Assembly (NCBI GenBank): GCA_007748055.1
Contig: CP036279.1
Coordinates: forward strand, 3,038,001-3,102,000
DNA length: 64,000 nucleotides
Reading direction: 5' to 3'
From: Kolteria novifilia
GTDB taxonomy: Bacteria > Planctomycetota > Planctomycetia > Kolteriales > Kolteriaceae
Below the pieces are notes generated by a model. It made no database searches, had not been told where the DNA came from, and saw nothing but the letters and a program-made list of their open reading frames with translations. The position numbers and the translations under genes are program-made. Below are positions 38,481-48,168 of the stretch, in pieces; the stretch's first letter is position 1; each line of letters begins with the position of its first letter.

Positions 38481-38948
38481 TTACGTACGAACCTCGTCGG
38501 TGAATTCCGTGCCGCCGGTCTCGCTGGTCCACGTCACCTCGCGATAGCCGAACTCCATGCACTCGAGATGTCCTGAGCGGCCGCCGTCGAGGGCGTTGGA
38601 CATCGACGGACGATAGGAAGTGACGATCACATCGCTGAACTTGATCGTGAAATAGTGTTCCGGTTCGGTGTCGCCGTCGGCGGGTTGGCGATACCACTTG
38701 ATTTCGATGGAGGGGATCGTCGCTCCTTGGACAAGCGACTTGGCCAAATCGGGCGACGCTTTGTCCATGTACTTGAGCACCGAAACGCTGCCGTGGTGCC
38801 GATCGCTGCGGACCTTGGAGCAGTCGAGTGGGTCGACCTCCTTGGAAACCTGATGGTCGTATTGCAGGACGTCGATGGCGCCCTCGTGATCCTTGTGGTT
38901 CGACTCGCCCTCGATTCCCTCGATGTACATGAATGAGACTTCCGGCAT
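38481..38948 (-). CDS. hcp: T6SS tube protein Hcp (copy 2)
   Basis: 155 residues, a close paralogue of copy 1 and identical over long stretches such as IPSIEIKWYRQPADG and TSETGGTEFTDE. It starts MPEVSFMYIEGIEGESNH with AAGGAG 7 nt before the ATG at 38948. Copy-specific changes cluster in the residues around 60-75 (GSVSVLKYMDKASPDLAKS), possibly the lumen or ring contact surface. It lies downstream of tssC on the same strand but has its own 336-bp upstream region. Confidence 0.95.
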   Translation of the reverse strand: MPEVSFMYIEGIEGESNHKDHEGAIDVLQYDHQVSKEVDPLDCSKVRSDRHHGSVSVLKYMDKASPDLAKSLVQGATIPSIEIKWYRQPADGDTEPEHYFTIKFSDVIVTSYRPSMSNALDGGRSGHLECMEFGYREVTWTSETGGTEFTDEVRT

Positions 38949-39284
38949 CTCTAACTCCTTCGGACTGTTGCTGTCGGCGCTTCCGACGTTCCCTTTCGTT
39001 CGACCGACGCGTGAGAGAATCAACCGGAGCCGCTTCCGTTGGCCGAGCGTCTCCTCGCCCGGCCTCCCAACGCGTTACGCTACGTTGGCATGGGAAATCC
39101 CCGCTTCCGCCGGACAGCTTGTCGAGCGAATCTCAACACGGAAACGATCGAGAGCGGTGGACTCGGAGCGGTGGCCGTCGAGGGGGCCAAGAGCCTCAAG
39201 AAATGCGAAGGCCGACCCGCGATGGGGCCGGCCTCGATGGTGTCATCAGGTCGAACAGGAAGCGTCTCGCGGTGGAGACAGGAT
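38949..39284 (-). other. tssC-hcp2 intergenic region with terminator hairpin
   Basis: At 39193-39234 the minus strand forms a hairpin (AGGCCGGCCC/GGGTCGGCCT, one mismatch) followed by TCGCATTTCTTGAGG, the third member of the shared terminator type. A TTTCCCATGCC motif (minus strand, 39097-39087) lies about 140 nt before hcp2 and resembles one before hcp1. No gene. Confidence 0.5.
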
Positions 39285-40760
39285 CTATTCGGCCTTGCCT
39301 TCGGGAACGTCGGCGACGAGCGACATGGTGATGTCAGCACCAACGAACTTGCTGTGCGGCGTCAGTTCGAAGTCGATGTAGAAGAAGCCCGGTTCGTCTT
39401 CCTTCTCCTTGACCTCGAGCTTGTACTTGCGAATCGGCTTGCGCTTCATCGTGATCTCGTCGGGATCGTCCATGTCGACCCAGTACTGACGGACCCACTC
39501 CTCGAGTTCCTTCTTCATCTTGCCTTGCGACGTCTTGCTGCCGAGGTTGTCGCGAAGAATGGCCTTGAGGTAATGAGCGAAGCGGCAGACGAGCATGATA
39601 TTGGCCAAGTTGGCCCCGAGCTGCTCGTTGGCGCGGTCTTGCGGGTTGATCAGTTCGGTGTCGGGCTGACGCATCGACTGCGAGCTGAAGAAGACCGCGA
39701 AGTCCTGGTTCTCGTAGGAGACCAGCGGAATGAACCCGAGATCGGACCAGTTCTTCTCGTTGGTTTCCGTGATCCATGCCTCGGTGGGCACCTTGTAGAG
39801 GCTTTGGCCGCCGACTTCGTAGGTGTGGATCGGCAGGCTTTCGAACTTGCCGCCCGAGCGCTTGCCGCAGACGTCGTCCATCCAGCCGAACTTGGTAAAG
39901 CTTCGCGCCGAAACCGCCCCGAAGGCGAACGCGGCGTTGCCCCAGGCGAATTTCTCGTGCTCGTTCTCGGCGTCGATCGTCTCCTCGAAGTTCGCGAATC
40001 CCTTGACCTTGTTGTTCTCGCCGTAGGGATGACGCAATAGGAACCGCGGGATCGTCAACCCGACGTAGCGAGCCGCTTCGGTCTGGCGGAAGTTCTTGAA
40101 CGCGATGAACTCCGGGCCGTCCAAGAGATTGCGCAAGTCGTCGAAGTGCTTCTTGGTGAAGTCCTCGAGCGAGTCGAACCCGAAGAACCCGGCGGAGATC
40201 GAACCGATGAACGGGCAGTGCGAGGCGCGAGCCACATTGCCGATGTCCGAGAGGAGCTGAATGTCCTCGGCGGTGTTCTCGAACTCGAAGTTGCTGATCA
40301 TGATCCCGTAGGGATTGGCACCGGGGCGATCGTACGCTTGGGTGTAGACCTTGTCGTAGAGACCGGTGCGGATCATGTCGGCGGGATGCTCTTGGAAATC
40401 GGTGAGCATCTCGTCCTTGCTGACGTTGAGGATCTCGACCACGACGCGATCGGCGGAGAGGAAGTCGACCCGCTGAACCATCTGGTCGAGGCTGCCCCAG
40501 GCCGCCTCGAGTCTCTTGAACTCGTCATTGTGAAGCACCGCGTTGAGTTGGGCTTCGAGCTTCTTTTCGATACGGGCGATGACGCGATCCGCGGCGGTCC
40601 GATCGATCACGTCCTCGGTATCGAGGCCCGAAACGAAGGCTTCGAGGGCGAGGTCGAGGCCGTCGCGTTGCCGCTCGGGAGTCGCCTCGAGAATCTGACT
40701 GAGGAGTCCGCCCTCTTCCTGGACGATCTCCTTCTTACCCGCTGCCTGCTGTTCCGACAT
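39285..40760 (-). CDS. tssC: T6SS sheath large subunit TssC
   Basis: 491 residues, normal length. With TssB it forms the contractile sheath around the Hcp tube. Family signs are EFKRLEAAWGSLDQMVQRVD, GIMISNFEFENTAEDIQLL, HCPFIGSISAGFFG and, near the C-terminus, PGFFYIDFELTPHSKFVGAD. It starts 3 nt after the tssB stop. A hairpin follows the stop. Confidence 0.97.
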   Translation of the reverse strand: MSEQQAAGKKEIVQEEGGLLSQILEATPERQRDGLDLALEAFVSGLDTEDVIDRTAADRVIARIEKKLEAQLNAVLHNDEFKRLEAAWGSLDQMVQRVDFLSADRVVVEILNVSKDEMLTDFQEHPADMIRTGLYDKVYTQAYDRPGANPYGIMISNFEFENTAEDIQLLSDIGNVARASHCPFIGSISAGFFGFDSLEDFTKKHFDDLRNLLDGPEFIAFKNFRQTEAARYVGLTIPRFLLRHPYGENNKVKGFANFEETIDAENEHEKFAWGNAAFAFGAVSARSFTKFGWMDDVCGKRSGGKFESLPIHTYEVGGQSLYKVPTEAWITETNEKNWSDLGFIPLVSYENQDFAVFFSSQSMRQPDTELINPQDRANEQLGANLANIMLVCRFAHYLKAILRDNLGSKTSQGKMKKELEEWVRQYWVDMDDPDEITMKRKPIRKYKLEVKEKEDEPGFFYIDFELTPHSKFVGADITMSLVADVPEGKAE

Positions 40761-40763
40761 GCG

Positions 40764-41297
40764 TTAGCCCTCCTCGCTCGGCGCGCCCTCGTCGGCGGAT
40801 GATTGCCGTGAGGTCAGTTCCTGTTCCAACTTCTTGCGGGCCTCCGGATCGCGGAGAGCTCCCTCGATCGCCTTTCGCAGATCGTCGCTTCGCACCATCT
40901 TGGCCCGGAGGTCCTTGACCAGGTCGCGGACCCGTGCCATTTCCTTGAGTTCGGGGATCTGTTCGAGCAGGCGTTCGGGGCGAAAATCGTCGCGGTGCTT
41001 GAAGTCGAGGTTGATCCCCAGCTTCTTGCGTTCGCCTCCCTCGGAGTCCTCGATCATGTTGTCGATGACCCCTTCGAGCTTCGGAGCCATTTCCGCGAGC
41101 GTCTGGTTGAAGGTCGACTTGTCGACCTGCCAGGCGCGGCGATCGCCGATCTCCTTCTCCTTCTCGGCGTGCGTGGGGCTGAAGTCACCGACCACTAGCA
41201 TGCGGTAGGGGAGCTTGACGTTGCGGCCCCCGGCAATTTTCGACTTGTATTCGAGATTGACTCGAGCTCGCTCATTGACCTGATCGCCGATTGGCAC
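40764..41297 (-). CDS. tssB: T6SS sheath small subunit TssB
   Basis: 177 residues. Partner of TssC in the sheath. It starts at GTG with AAAGGAGAAGG upstream. Family signs are RARVNLEYKSKIAGGR, KLPYRMLVVGDFSP and FRPERLLEQIPELKEMARVR. The C-terminal tail (LTSRQSSADEGAPSEEG) is acidic. It lies between tssA and tssC. Confidence 0.96.
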   Translation of the reverse strand: MPIGDQVNERARVNLEYKSKIAGGRNVKLPYRMLVVGDFSPTHAEKEKEIGDRRAWQVDKSTFNQTLAEMAPKLEGVIDNMIEDSEGGERKKLGINLDFKHRDDFRPERLLEQIPELKEMARVRDLVKDLRAKMVRSDDLRKAIEGALRDPEARKKLEQELTSRQSSADEGAPSEEG

Positions 41298-41559
41298 TTT
41301 CCTTCTCCTTTGCCTTGGTGGCTGCCCGCCCCAACGTGACGCCCTCTCACTCGTTTCGTGGTCGCGATGGGATTCACGCGTCCCATCGCGATTGGTGTCT
41401 CTCTACCGCTGTCGTCCGACTCTTCGCGTCGGGTGGGCCTGGGGCCCACCAATATTGTCCATTTGCTGGCGATCTCTCTGTATGCCCTCGCAAGCGTGAA
41501 CCTCTGGCACCCAAGGGCACCCCAGCCCAAGGTGGGTGGGCTCATCACCTCGGTCGCCT

Positions 41560-42789
41560 CTAGTCTCGCTGCGGCTCGAGCTTCGCGGCCAACCCCGGAT
41601 CGAGACGGCAGACGCGAGCGAAGAGGTCCGCCAACAGCTTCTTGTCCGGCTTCTCGTCTTTCTCGACCGTCTGCTGGGCGACGATAAGTGCCGACCACAA
41701 TCGGGTACACAACTTCGGCTCCCACTGCGGCAAGCGAATCGCGTCGAGTTCCTCGTGCAGATGCTGAAGGACACGCTTGGCGTGCGTTGGCAGCTTGGCA
41801 TCCAGGTAAAGCTCGCCGAGCATCACCCGGCCGCGAAACTGGGAGGCGAAGTCGCCGTGCGCCTCCAGTACCTGTTGGAAACTGGACAGCGCTCCTTCAA
41901 TGTTTCCCTCGTTCAGTGTCCGCTTGGCTTTCTCGAAGGCCGTCTCGAGCGAGGAGACGACGACCGGCGTCTTGGTGACCACCGGCGGAGCGGCCTCGCT
42001 CTCGGTCGTCTCCGTTTCCGACGGGCTGCTCTCGGTCGACGCGGGGGCTTCCGACTCGACGGTCTCGCTGCTTTCGGCGGCCTCGACCGGCGCGGGAACC
42101 CGCTTCTTCACGACGGTCTGTAACGTACTGATCAGATGTCCCAAGTTATTCAGGACAGGAAGTTCCTTGAGCGCCGCCTGAGGGTCCTCGCTGGCGGAAC
42201 TCTTCAGGATCGCTTCGAGCTGCTGAAGGTCCTCGAGACCCATCGAGAGCAGGTCTGCTTGAGCGTCGTCGGAGCCGCGAGCGACGAAGGTCGTCCACCA
42301 CTTGACCATTCCCGTCAAGAGGGTGTTGCGGAGGCCCATCTTTTCCGGATAGCCGTTGTTCCAATAGCGTTCGCAGAATTCGCGAACGATGCGGCAACTT
42401 CCCGCGAAGCCCTGGTCCTTGGGAAACTGCTGTGACCAGAGCAGTCCACCGACGAGAGCCCACAACGCCCAAAAGTCCTTGGACGTATTCGAGAGGATCT
42501 CGCGACCGACCTCGAAGAGCTGCGAGAAGTTCTTGCTCGAGTCGGTGAACTGATTGCGAATCTGAATGAATTCAGTCGAGCCGGATTGGGCGAGATCCTC
42601 GCCGACGTCACCCGAGAGAGGGGAGAGGACTTGCCCGACCATCGCTTCGATTGTTGGATCCAGTGGCACGCCAACTTGTCCCGAACTAACACCCGTTGTG
42701 ATCGTTCGTTCGAGCCACACCGCCGAAGGTAGGGCAATCGGCGGGAGTTGTGTTCGAGACCGGGGTCGAACGATCGTTCCAAGCGACAT
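41560..42789 (-). CDS. tssA: T6SS cap/initiator protein TssA
   Basis: Up to about 409 residues. TssA proteins prime tube and sheath polymerisation and cap the distal end. The ImpA-type N-terminal domain is clear: VGQVLSPLSGDVGEDLAQSG, FIQIRNQFTDSSKNFSQLFE, FWALWALVGGLLWSQQF and ERYWNNGYPE. A Ser/Thr/Glu-rich linker (about 265-290) leads to a TPR-like C-terminal region. The first 40 residues look non-conserved, and a GTG at 42669 would start nearer the conserved region, so the start is uncertain. The 262-bp space to tssB contains a GGTGGGCC/GGCCCACC hairpin (41432-41450). Confidence 0.88.
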   Translation of the reverse strand: MSLGTIVRPRSRTQLPPIALPSAVWLERTITTGVSSGQVGVPLDPTIEAMVGQVLSPLSGDVGEDLAQSGSTEFIQIRNQFTDSSKNFSQLFEVGREILSNTSKDFWALWALVGGLLWSQQFPKDQGFAGSCRIVREFCERYWNNGYPEKMGLRNTLLTGMVKWWTTFVARGSDDAQADLLSMGLEDLQQLEAILKSSASEDPQAALKELPVLNNLGHLISTLQTVVKKRVPAPVEAAESSETVESEAPASTESSPSETETTESEAAPPVVTKTPVVVSSLETAFEKAKRTLNEGNIEGALSSFQQVLEAHGDFASQFRGRVMLGELYLDAKLPTHAKRVLQHLHEELDAIRLPQWEPKLCTRLWSALIVAQQTVEKDEKPDKKLLADLFARVCRLDPGLAAKLEPQRD

Positions 42790-43063
42790 GCCGCGAATCG
42801 ACACACCGTGCCGTCAATCGCCGCTAGTCTGCTACCGTCCATGGGGAAAATCAACTCGGGAGCGGACATTTTTCATCGAGTCCGCTCGTCATGAGCCGCT
42901 GAAATCGCGCTGACTACCCACTCGCGAAGACCGGGGAGGGGAGGAACACCGCTCTCGGAGCGGGCTGTCCCCTCGTATCCACGGCGAGCAAGAGTTTGCC
43001 CGCGGTGACAATCCCATGACGTCGACCCCGACGTGGCAACGAGCGAAAGCCACCCTTGGCCGT

Positions 43064-46000
43064 CTACTTAAGCGTCATGTTCACCGTCACTTCGGACGTC
43101 TTATCAGATTCGACGCGAACTTCCGCTTTTCCCTGTCTCAGCGGCGAGGAGGCTTTCACGGCGTAGTTGCCTGGGGGCACGTCGCGGAACTCGAAGGCGC
43201 CACCGAAGCCGGTCTTCGTGCTTCCCACGCCTTCAATCGTGACGGTTGCTCCCTTCTTCCCGGTCGGCCCGACCATGACCTTGCCCTTGATGTCGCCGTT
43301 CTTGGGAGGAGCTTTCTTCGCCGCCTTGTCCTTGGCGTCGGCTTTCATCTCCGGTCGGGGTCTGATCACCAACGCCCGGCGGACCACATTGCTCTTGAGC
43401 GACTTGACGCCACCCTCGGACTTGGGGTCGGCGACGAGCGACTCGCCCTGCACGATCAGGAGAGCGGACCCCGGGATCAGATGATCGACGCCGAGTCGAA
43501 CCGAGACGCGGCCATCGGCGCCGAACGTGACGGGGCGGCCATCCTCATTGCCCAGCGGTTGGACCTCCTCGTCGGCATCGAGGTTGCCATTGCGGTTGAG
43601 GTCGAACCCGAAGTGCATTTCGTCGACGGCGCCGGCATCGCCGGGATCCTCCGTCTGGACGGTAACGGGAAGGTCGGAGCCTTGCCGCAGCGTGGTTCCC
43701 GAGAGGGGGCGGACGATGTTGATCTGGGGGGCGGAGGTCAAGAAGTAGACTTCGATCGCTTTCGACAGGGACTGGTTGCCGGAAAGAAGGTTGGCGAGGA
43801 TGACCTGCCGGCCGCGCAATCCGGTCGCTCGGAGGGGAAGGATCAAGTCGGTGACCCGCGACCGGAGCAGGAATCCGGGCTCGTCGGGGTTCGCGACCAA
43901 CTCGAGACCGACGTCGCGACCGGCGGGATAGTCTCCTCCGTTGCCTCGTTCGGAGTCCTCCAGGCGATCGTTCGCGTTGCGGTCGAGGCCGACGAAGACG
44001 CGCAGCGGTTCGATATCGGGCCCATCGGCTTGCAGCGTGATGGGAATACTCTTGAGATCCGCCGACTGAAGGTACTTGGCTCCCGGGGTCGGCGACGCGA
44101 CGCCGAGGGAGATTTCCCGAAAGGGCTGCCCCTGCGGCCGATCGGCACCGACCCGAAAGCGAAGGGCCCTGGGGACGCCACTGACCGAGAGGGCGATGAC
44201 GAGATCGCGGTCGTCCGCCTCGGGGGGAAGCAGGGCGCCGAGCTGGGCGCTCCGTTCTCCCTCGGCGATGACGGTCGCGAGCGTTCCCTGCTTGACGTCG
44301 ATGGTCGGAATCTCGAGTTTGAGCGGGATTTCCCCCTTCGCGTCACTGGCGGCGGAGGTTTGAGCCAGCACGCTCAACTCGCGGCGATCGGGGTTGTAGC
44401 GGACCAAAGCACCAAGGAACTCCGACGGCACGATGACGTTGACGCGTACGTCCGCTTGGTCCAGCAGGGTTTCGCCCTCGTAGAGTTTGAGCTGGAACTC
44501 GCTGCCGCCGAGCATCGCATTCCACTTCTCGGGAGCGGGGACGGGGAGCCGTTCGGACTTCCCCTCTTTCGCCTCGATCGGCAGGACCGCGGGGCTTCGT
44601 CCTTGGCTGCCGATCTCGAGACGAAGCGACATCGGGCGATCGACGTTCTTGCGAATGCCCAACTTCAACGGAATCTGCTGATTCGGGTAGAGTTCGATCC
44701 GATCGTCGCGGCCTGTCCGATCGTCCCATGAGGCGAGAATCTGCGCGGGTTTGACGACCTTGGCGGGTGGTTGGAGGGCGAGTTGAAACCACTCCCGCCG
44801 TCCGTTCTCGAGCCGAACACTGGCATAGAGCGGGATCGGTTGGGTGTTGTCGGAGGGGCTGGTTCGCTCGATGGTGAGATTCGAGGTGAAGAGATCGCCC
44901 GCCTTCAACGCCGGCATCGGAACGATCATCTGACCGGTGGCCGATGTTCGTCCTTCCATCCCGACCTTTAAGTTCTCCCGACCCTGCAACCAGTCGAAGG
45001 TCAACGTGGCGCCGTTCGCGCCCAACGACTGGTTCGCCTTGATGGCGAAGGGAAGCGACGCGGTTCCTTGCTCGGGCAGGACCAACTGACGCGACGACTC
45101 GAGGCTGAAGAGGGGCCACGATCGGGAGGCGCGGAACGAGGGATCGAGATCCCTGGTCCTCTCCGTCAGATGGCGAATCGTCGTGGAGTAAACCGGGAAG
45201 GGCAAGCTGCGATCATTCGCTTGCAGTCGTTCGATCTGCCAGCGCAGATAGTCCGACTGTCCCTCGGTCAGGAGTTGATCGAAGGAGGTGTCGTTCCCAC
45301 TCGCGCTGCGTTTGCCTTGAACGCGGAAGGGAGCGAGCAAATAGGAGCGCGTCAGCCGCTGCCAAAGATTTCCCGGTTCGGTCATCTCCGACGGTCGAGA
45401 GCGGACCCGCCCGAGAAACGTGGCGAGACGTTGACCCGCTTGGGCCCGCAGGCCTCGCGTCGACGGGTCGTCCACCATCGACTGCCGCGTCAAACGCGAT
45501 GGCGCGCTTGGCGAGAGTTGCTGGAAGGCTTGAACGAGCCGTTCGTTGTCGTCGGTCAGCTCCAGGTAGCCATCCAAGGGAAAAGGATTGGCGGCGGCGC
45601 GCAGATCGGGTGTCCCGTACCGACTCGGGGAAAGCGTGATCGGGCTTTCGGCCGACTCCTCAAGCACCCGGCTTAGCAGCGATCGCCGCAGTTGGGGATC
45701 GAGGAACGGGAGCCGGAGGGCGGCATCGTACTGACGCCACTCCCGCGCGTTCTCGGCGTAGTTTTCCGCTTGGGAAAGGAGGTCTTGGCTCGCTTTCGCA
45801 AGCAAACGTAGCTGCATCGTCGAGGGATCGGCCCCGAACCGCCTCAGCCGATCGAGGTACTCTGCGAGCCGCATCAAGTCGGCGGCTTTGCTCTCGCGGT
45901 CCGCGGGATCGTCGGCGAGCCAACGGATGATGTAGGGGATCGAGCCCGCGATGCGAAACGCGATCGCGTATTCCTCTTCCAGGTCCGAGAGCTTGCTTTT

Positions 46001-47857
46001 GGAGGTTTGGTAGGCTTCCCTGGCCTGGCGGAAGTGATCCTGGGAATCGTCGAGTCGGGCGAGCATCAATGCGACCAGTCCCTCGCGGAACTCGCTGTCG
46101 GCTTCCGCCAGTTCCTTGCGAGCCATCGTCAACAGCAACGGGTCGGAGAGCTTGCTGGAGGAAGCCGCGAGCGATTGGGTTTCGAGCGCGAAATTCGCCA
46201 AGTCGGTATCGGTCCAGGCAGTGCCCTCGTGGTTGCGGAAGACTCGCGCCATGAACCGGAGCAGGTCGGTTTCCACCAGTCCGCTTTCGGCGATGGTCGC
46301 CAGTCGCTTCTCGGACGGATCCTCCAGGACCGCTTGAGCCGCTTTCGATGGGGCGGCGAGGGGACTTGCCCGGTCGTCGGCATCGTGAAACGCCAGGGAC
46401 CAGAGGTCGGGACTCTCATCGCCCGACTCGAGCAGCGCTCGTTCAGTCTCGGCGATCGGACCTTGAAGCATCGCGTAGGCATCGTCGGCTTGGCCGGCGC
46501 GGAAGAGTTCCTCGGCCCGGAGTAGGCGATTTTGAAGGGTCGCCCAAAGGAGGGGTTCAACGAGGACAGCGTGGGTTTGGCCGATCTCCGTTGATCGCTG
46601 CCAAGCGGCGAGCAGCGCTTCGAGAATCTCCTGTTTGGTGGGAGGTGGCGGCTCCTTCTTCTTCGGAGCTTCGTCCTCCGGTGGCGACTCCTTCGCGGAC
46701 TTCGTCGAGGTCTTCTCCTCTCCCGGCGCGTGGGGAGGTTCCTCCTTCACTTCTTCCGGTTCCTCGGCCGGTTCTTCGAGCAGCGAGGTCGCGGTGATCG
46801 ACTCATTGACACTGACGAGGGCGAAGTCGTCGCCGATGAGGGTGGCGAAGGGCTGTTGGTCGGCTTTGCGATACTTCGCGGCCCAAGCAGTGACGCGTCC
46901 GTTGGCGAACTCGAGGATTTCGTTGGCGGTCAGGACCTGATCACGCTCCCCTTGATCGTCGGGTAAGTTCGCCTCGGGTCCCCCTTGCAGGCAATAGGCC
47001 ATCGTCAGTCCGAAGATCGAGTGACCGAGCGAATAGGACGACCACGCCCGCTCTCCCTCGCCGCTGGAGCAGCAAACGCACAGGTTGCCGACCAATTCGG
47101 GGGAGGCCTTGGCTTTCTCTTCGATCTCCGCGAGATCGTGCTTGAGCCAGTCGACGAAATCGTTGCCCAGGAGGCCAATATCGAGATCGGTGTCGACCTT
47201 GGTGGCGTCGAGCACGAGCATCTTGTTCTTCGCGGGGCAGGTGGCCATCGACTCGAGCAGGGTGCGAAGGGGATAGCGTCCGGCCTGGGTTGTCGGGGAG
47301 GCCTCGGAGGTGAGCAAGTAGGCTCCCGAGGGGCCGCTGATGCCGTGGGTACTCAGGTAGACGACGACGGTGTCGTTCTCGACGCGCTGGAGACTTTCCT
47401 CGAAGAAGGTGCGAAAGTCGGCCAGAGTCTGCATGTTGGCCGTGTTCTGGGAGAGCCCACGATCGCCGGTGGTGAAGAGGTCGGATCGCTGGATCGTTTT
47501 GACGTCCTCGAGCCCGAAATCGTTCGTGGGGATAAGTGAGGACTGGTAGTCGGTGACCGACCAGGCGACGAGCAGCGGTTTGACCCATTGTGCGGGCGCC
47601 AACCAGAAGAGCAGGGCGCCGAGCGTGCCGACGACGACGAAGAGGGCGACGCTGGGGAGAAAGACGCGCAGCCACGCGGGCGTGTGCTTTCCCCGATTGA
47701 TCACGGTGGTGGAGCCGCCGCGGAATCGCTTGGCGCTCGGGGTTTTGGAGGAATCGTCGCGGTTTTGGTCGTCGGTGGCGGGAGTTTCCTTGGGACCGTT
47801 GCGGCCGGATGACTTGCGCCAGGACCTCCGTTCGCTCTCCGATCCCGGTGTACTCAT
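43064..47857 (-). CDS. Giant membrane-anchored caspase-like (C14) protein
   Basis: 1597 residues. A basic N-terminal tail is followed by one transmembrane segment (about 62-87), then a caspase-like domain (about 95-350). The domain keeps the His motif YLSTHG (His171) and the late motif CCSSGEG (262-268), but the usual catalytic Cys of LDAC is Thr219 in LVLDATKV. An acidic, Pro-rich linker (about 360-405) and long helical and beta regions follow. Two EF-hand-like stretches (GLDRNANDRLEDSE and DLNRNGNLDADEE) and a C-terminal carboxypeptidase-regulatory-like beta domain (KGKVMVGPTG) end it. It is divergent from tssK across about 310 bp. It shares the caspase-like region with the protein at 52068-56933. 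Function unknown; a structural or signalling part of this T6SS is inferred from location. Confidence 0.8.
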   Translation of the reverse strand: MSTPGSESERRSWRKSSGRNGPKETPATDDQNRDDSSKTPSAKRFRGGSTTVINRGKHTPAWLRVFLPSVALFVVVGTLGALLFWLAPAQWVKPLLVAWSVTDYQSSLIPTNDFGLEDVKTIQRSDLFTTGDRGLSQNTANMQTLADFRTFFEESLQRVENDTVVVYLSTHGISGPSGAYLLTSEASPTTQAGRYPLRTLLESMATCPAKNKMLVLDATKVDTDLDIGLLGNDFVDWLKHDLAEIEEKAKASPELVGNLCVCCSSGEGERAWSSYSLGHSIFGLTMAYCLQGGPEANLPDDQGERDQVLTANEILEFANGRVTAWAAKYRKADQQPFATLIGDDFALVSVNESITATSLLEEPAEEPEEVKEEPPHAPGEEKTSTKSAKESPPEDEAPKKKEPPPPTKQEILEALLAAWQRSTEIGQTHAVLVEPLLWATLQNRLLRAEELFRAGQADDAYAMLQGPIAETERALLESGDESPDLWSLAFHDADDRASPLAAPSKAAQAVLEDPSEKRLATIAESGLVETDLLRFMARVFRNHEGTAWTDTDLANFALETQSLAASSSKLSDPLLLTMARKELAEADSEFREGLVALMLARLDDSQDHFRQAREAYQTSKSKLSDLEEEYAIAFRIAGSIPYIIRWLADDPADRESKAADLMRLAEYLDRLRRFGADPSTMQLRLLAKASQDLLSQAENYAENAREWRQYDAALRLPFLDPQLRRSLLSRVLEESAESPITLSPSRYGTPDLRAAANPFPLDGYLELTDDNERLVQAFQQLSPSAPSRLTRQSMVDDPSTRGLRAQAGQRLATFLGRVRSRPSEMTEPGNLWQRLTRSYLLAPFRVQGKRSASGNDTSFDQLLTEGQSDYLRWQIERLQANDRSLPFPVYSTTIRHLTERTRDLDPSFRASRSWPLFSLESSRQLVLPEQGTASLPFAIKANQSLGANGATLTFDWLQGRENLKVGMEGRTSATGQMIVPMPALKAGDLFTSNLTIERTSPSDNTQPIPLYASVRLENGRREWFQLALQPPAKVVKPAQILASWDDRTGRDDRIELYPNQQIPLKLGIRKNVDRPMSLRLEIGSQGRSPAVLPIEAKEGKSERLPVPAPEKWNAMLGGSEFQLKLYEGETLLDQADVRVNVIVPSEFLGALVRYNPDRRELSVLAQTSAASDAKGEIPLKLEIPTIDVKQGTLATVIAEGERSAQLGALLPPEADDRDLVIALSVSGVPRALRFRVGADRPQGQPFREISLGVASPTPGAKYLQSADLKSIPITLQADGPDIEPLRVFVGLDRNANDRLEDSERGNGGDYPAGRDVGLELVANPDEPGFLLRSRVTDLILPLRATGLRGRQVILANLLSGNQSLSKAIEVYFLTSAPQINIVRPLSGTTLRQGSDLPVTVQTEDPGDAGAVDEMHFGFDLNRNGNLDADEEVQPLGNEDGRPVTFGADGRVSVRLGVDHLIPGSALLIVQGESLVADPKSEGGVKSLKSNVVRRALVIRPRPEMKADAKDKAAKKAPPKNGDIKGKVMVGPTGKKGATVTIEGVGSTKTGFGGAFEFRDVPPGNYAVKASSPLRQGKAEVRVESDKTSEVTVNMTLK

Positions 47858-48168
47858 GTCAATCGAAGTCCTTCGTCGCGCTAGTCCCAGGCGCCAAGAC
47901 CAGATCCGGTCATGGTTCCGGTTCGCCTCAAGAGGTCGTGCATAGTGGGAATCGTCCTCGGACCTCCCGGGAGGACAACGGGAGCCAAAAACGTGCTAGG
48001 CATCGCCTCAAGAGTAGGCTGGCGTCGTCGTCGGCCGCTCGCCTCGCGACTTTCGGCTTGCCAATGCCAAGACGCTTCCCGATTATAAAACCCGCATTAC
48101 GAACGTGCCAAGCGTCGGGGGGAAATCCATTCCTCGAGCGCCTGTCCCTCGAACATGAAAGGCTGCTC
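47858..48168. other. Divergent promoter region, giant protein / tssK
   Basis: About 310 bp between divergent T6SS-locus genes. An AT-rich TATAAA at 48084-48089 lies about 80 nt before tssK, but the best -35 candidate (TTGCCA at 48058) is 20 nt away, longer than ideal. No gene. Confidence 0.35.
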
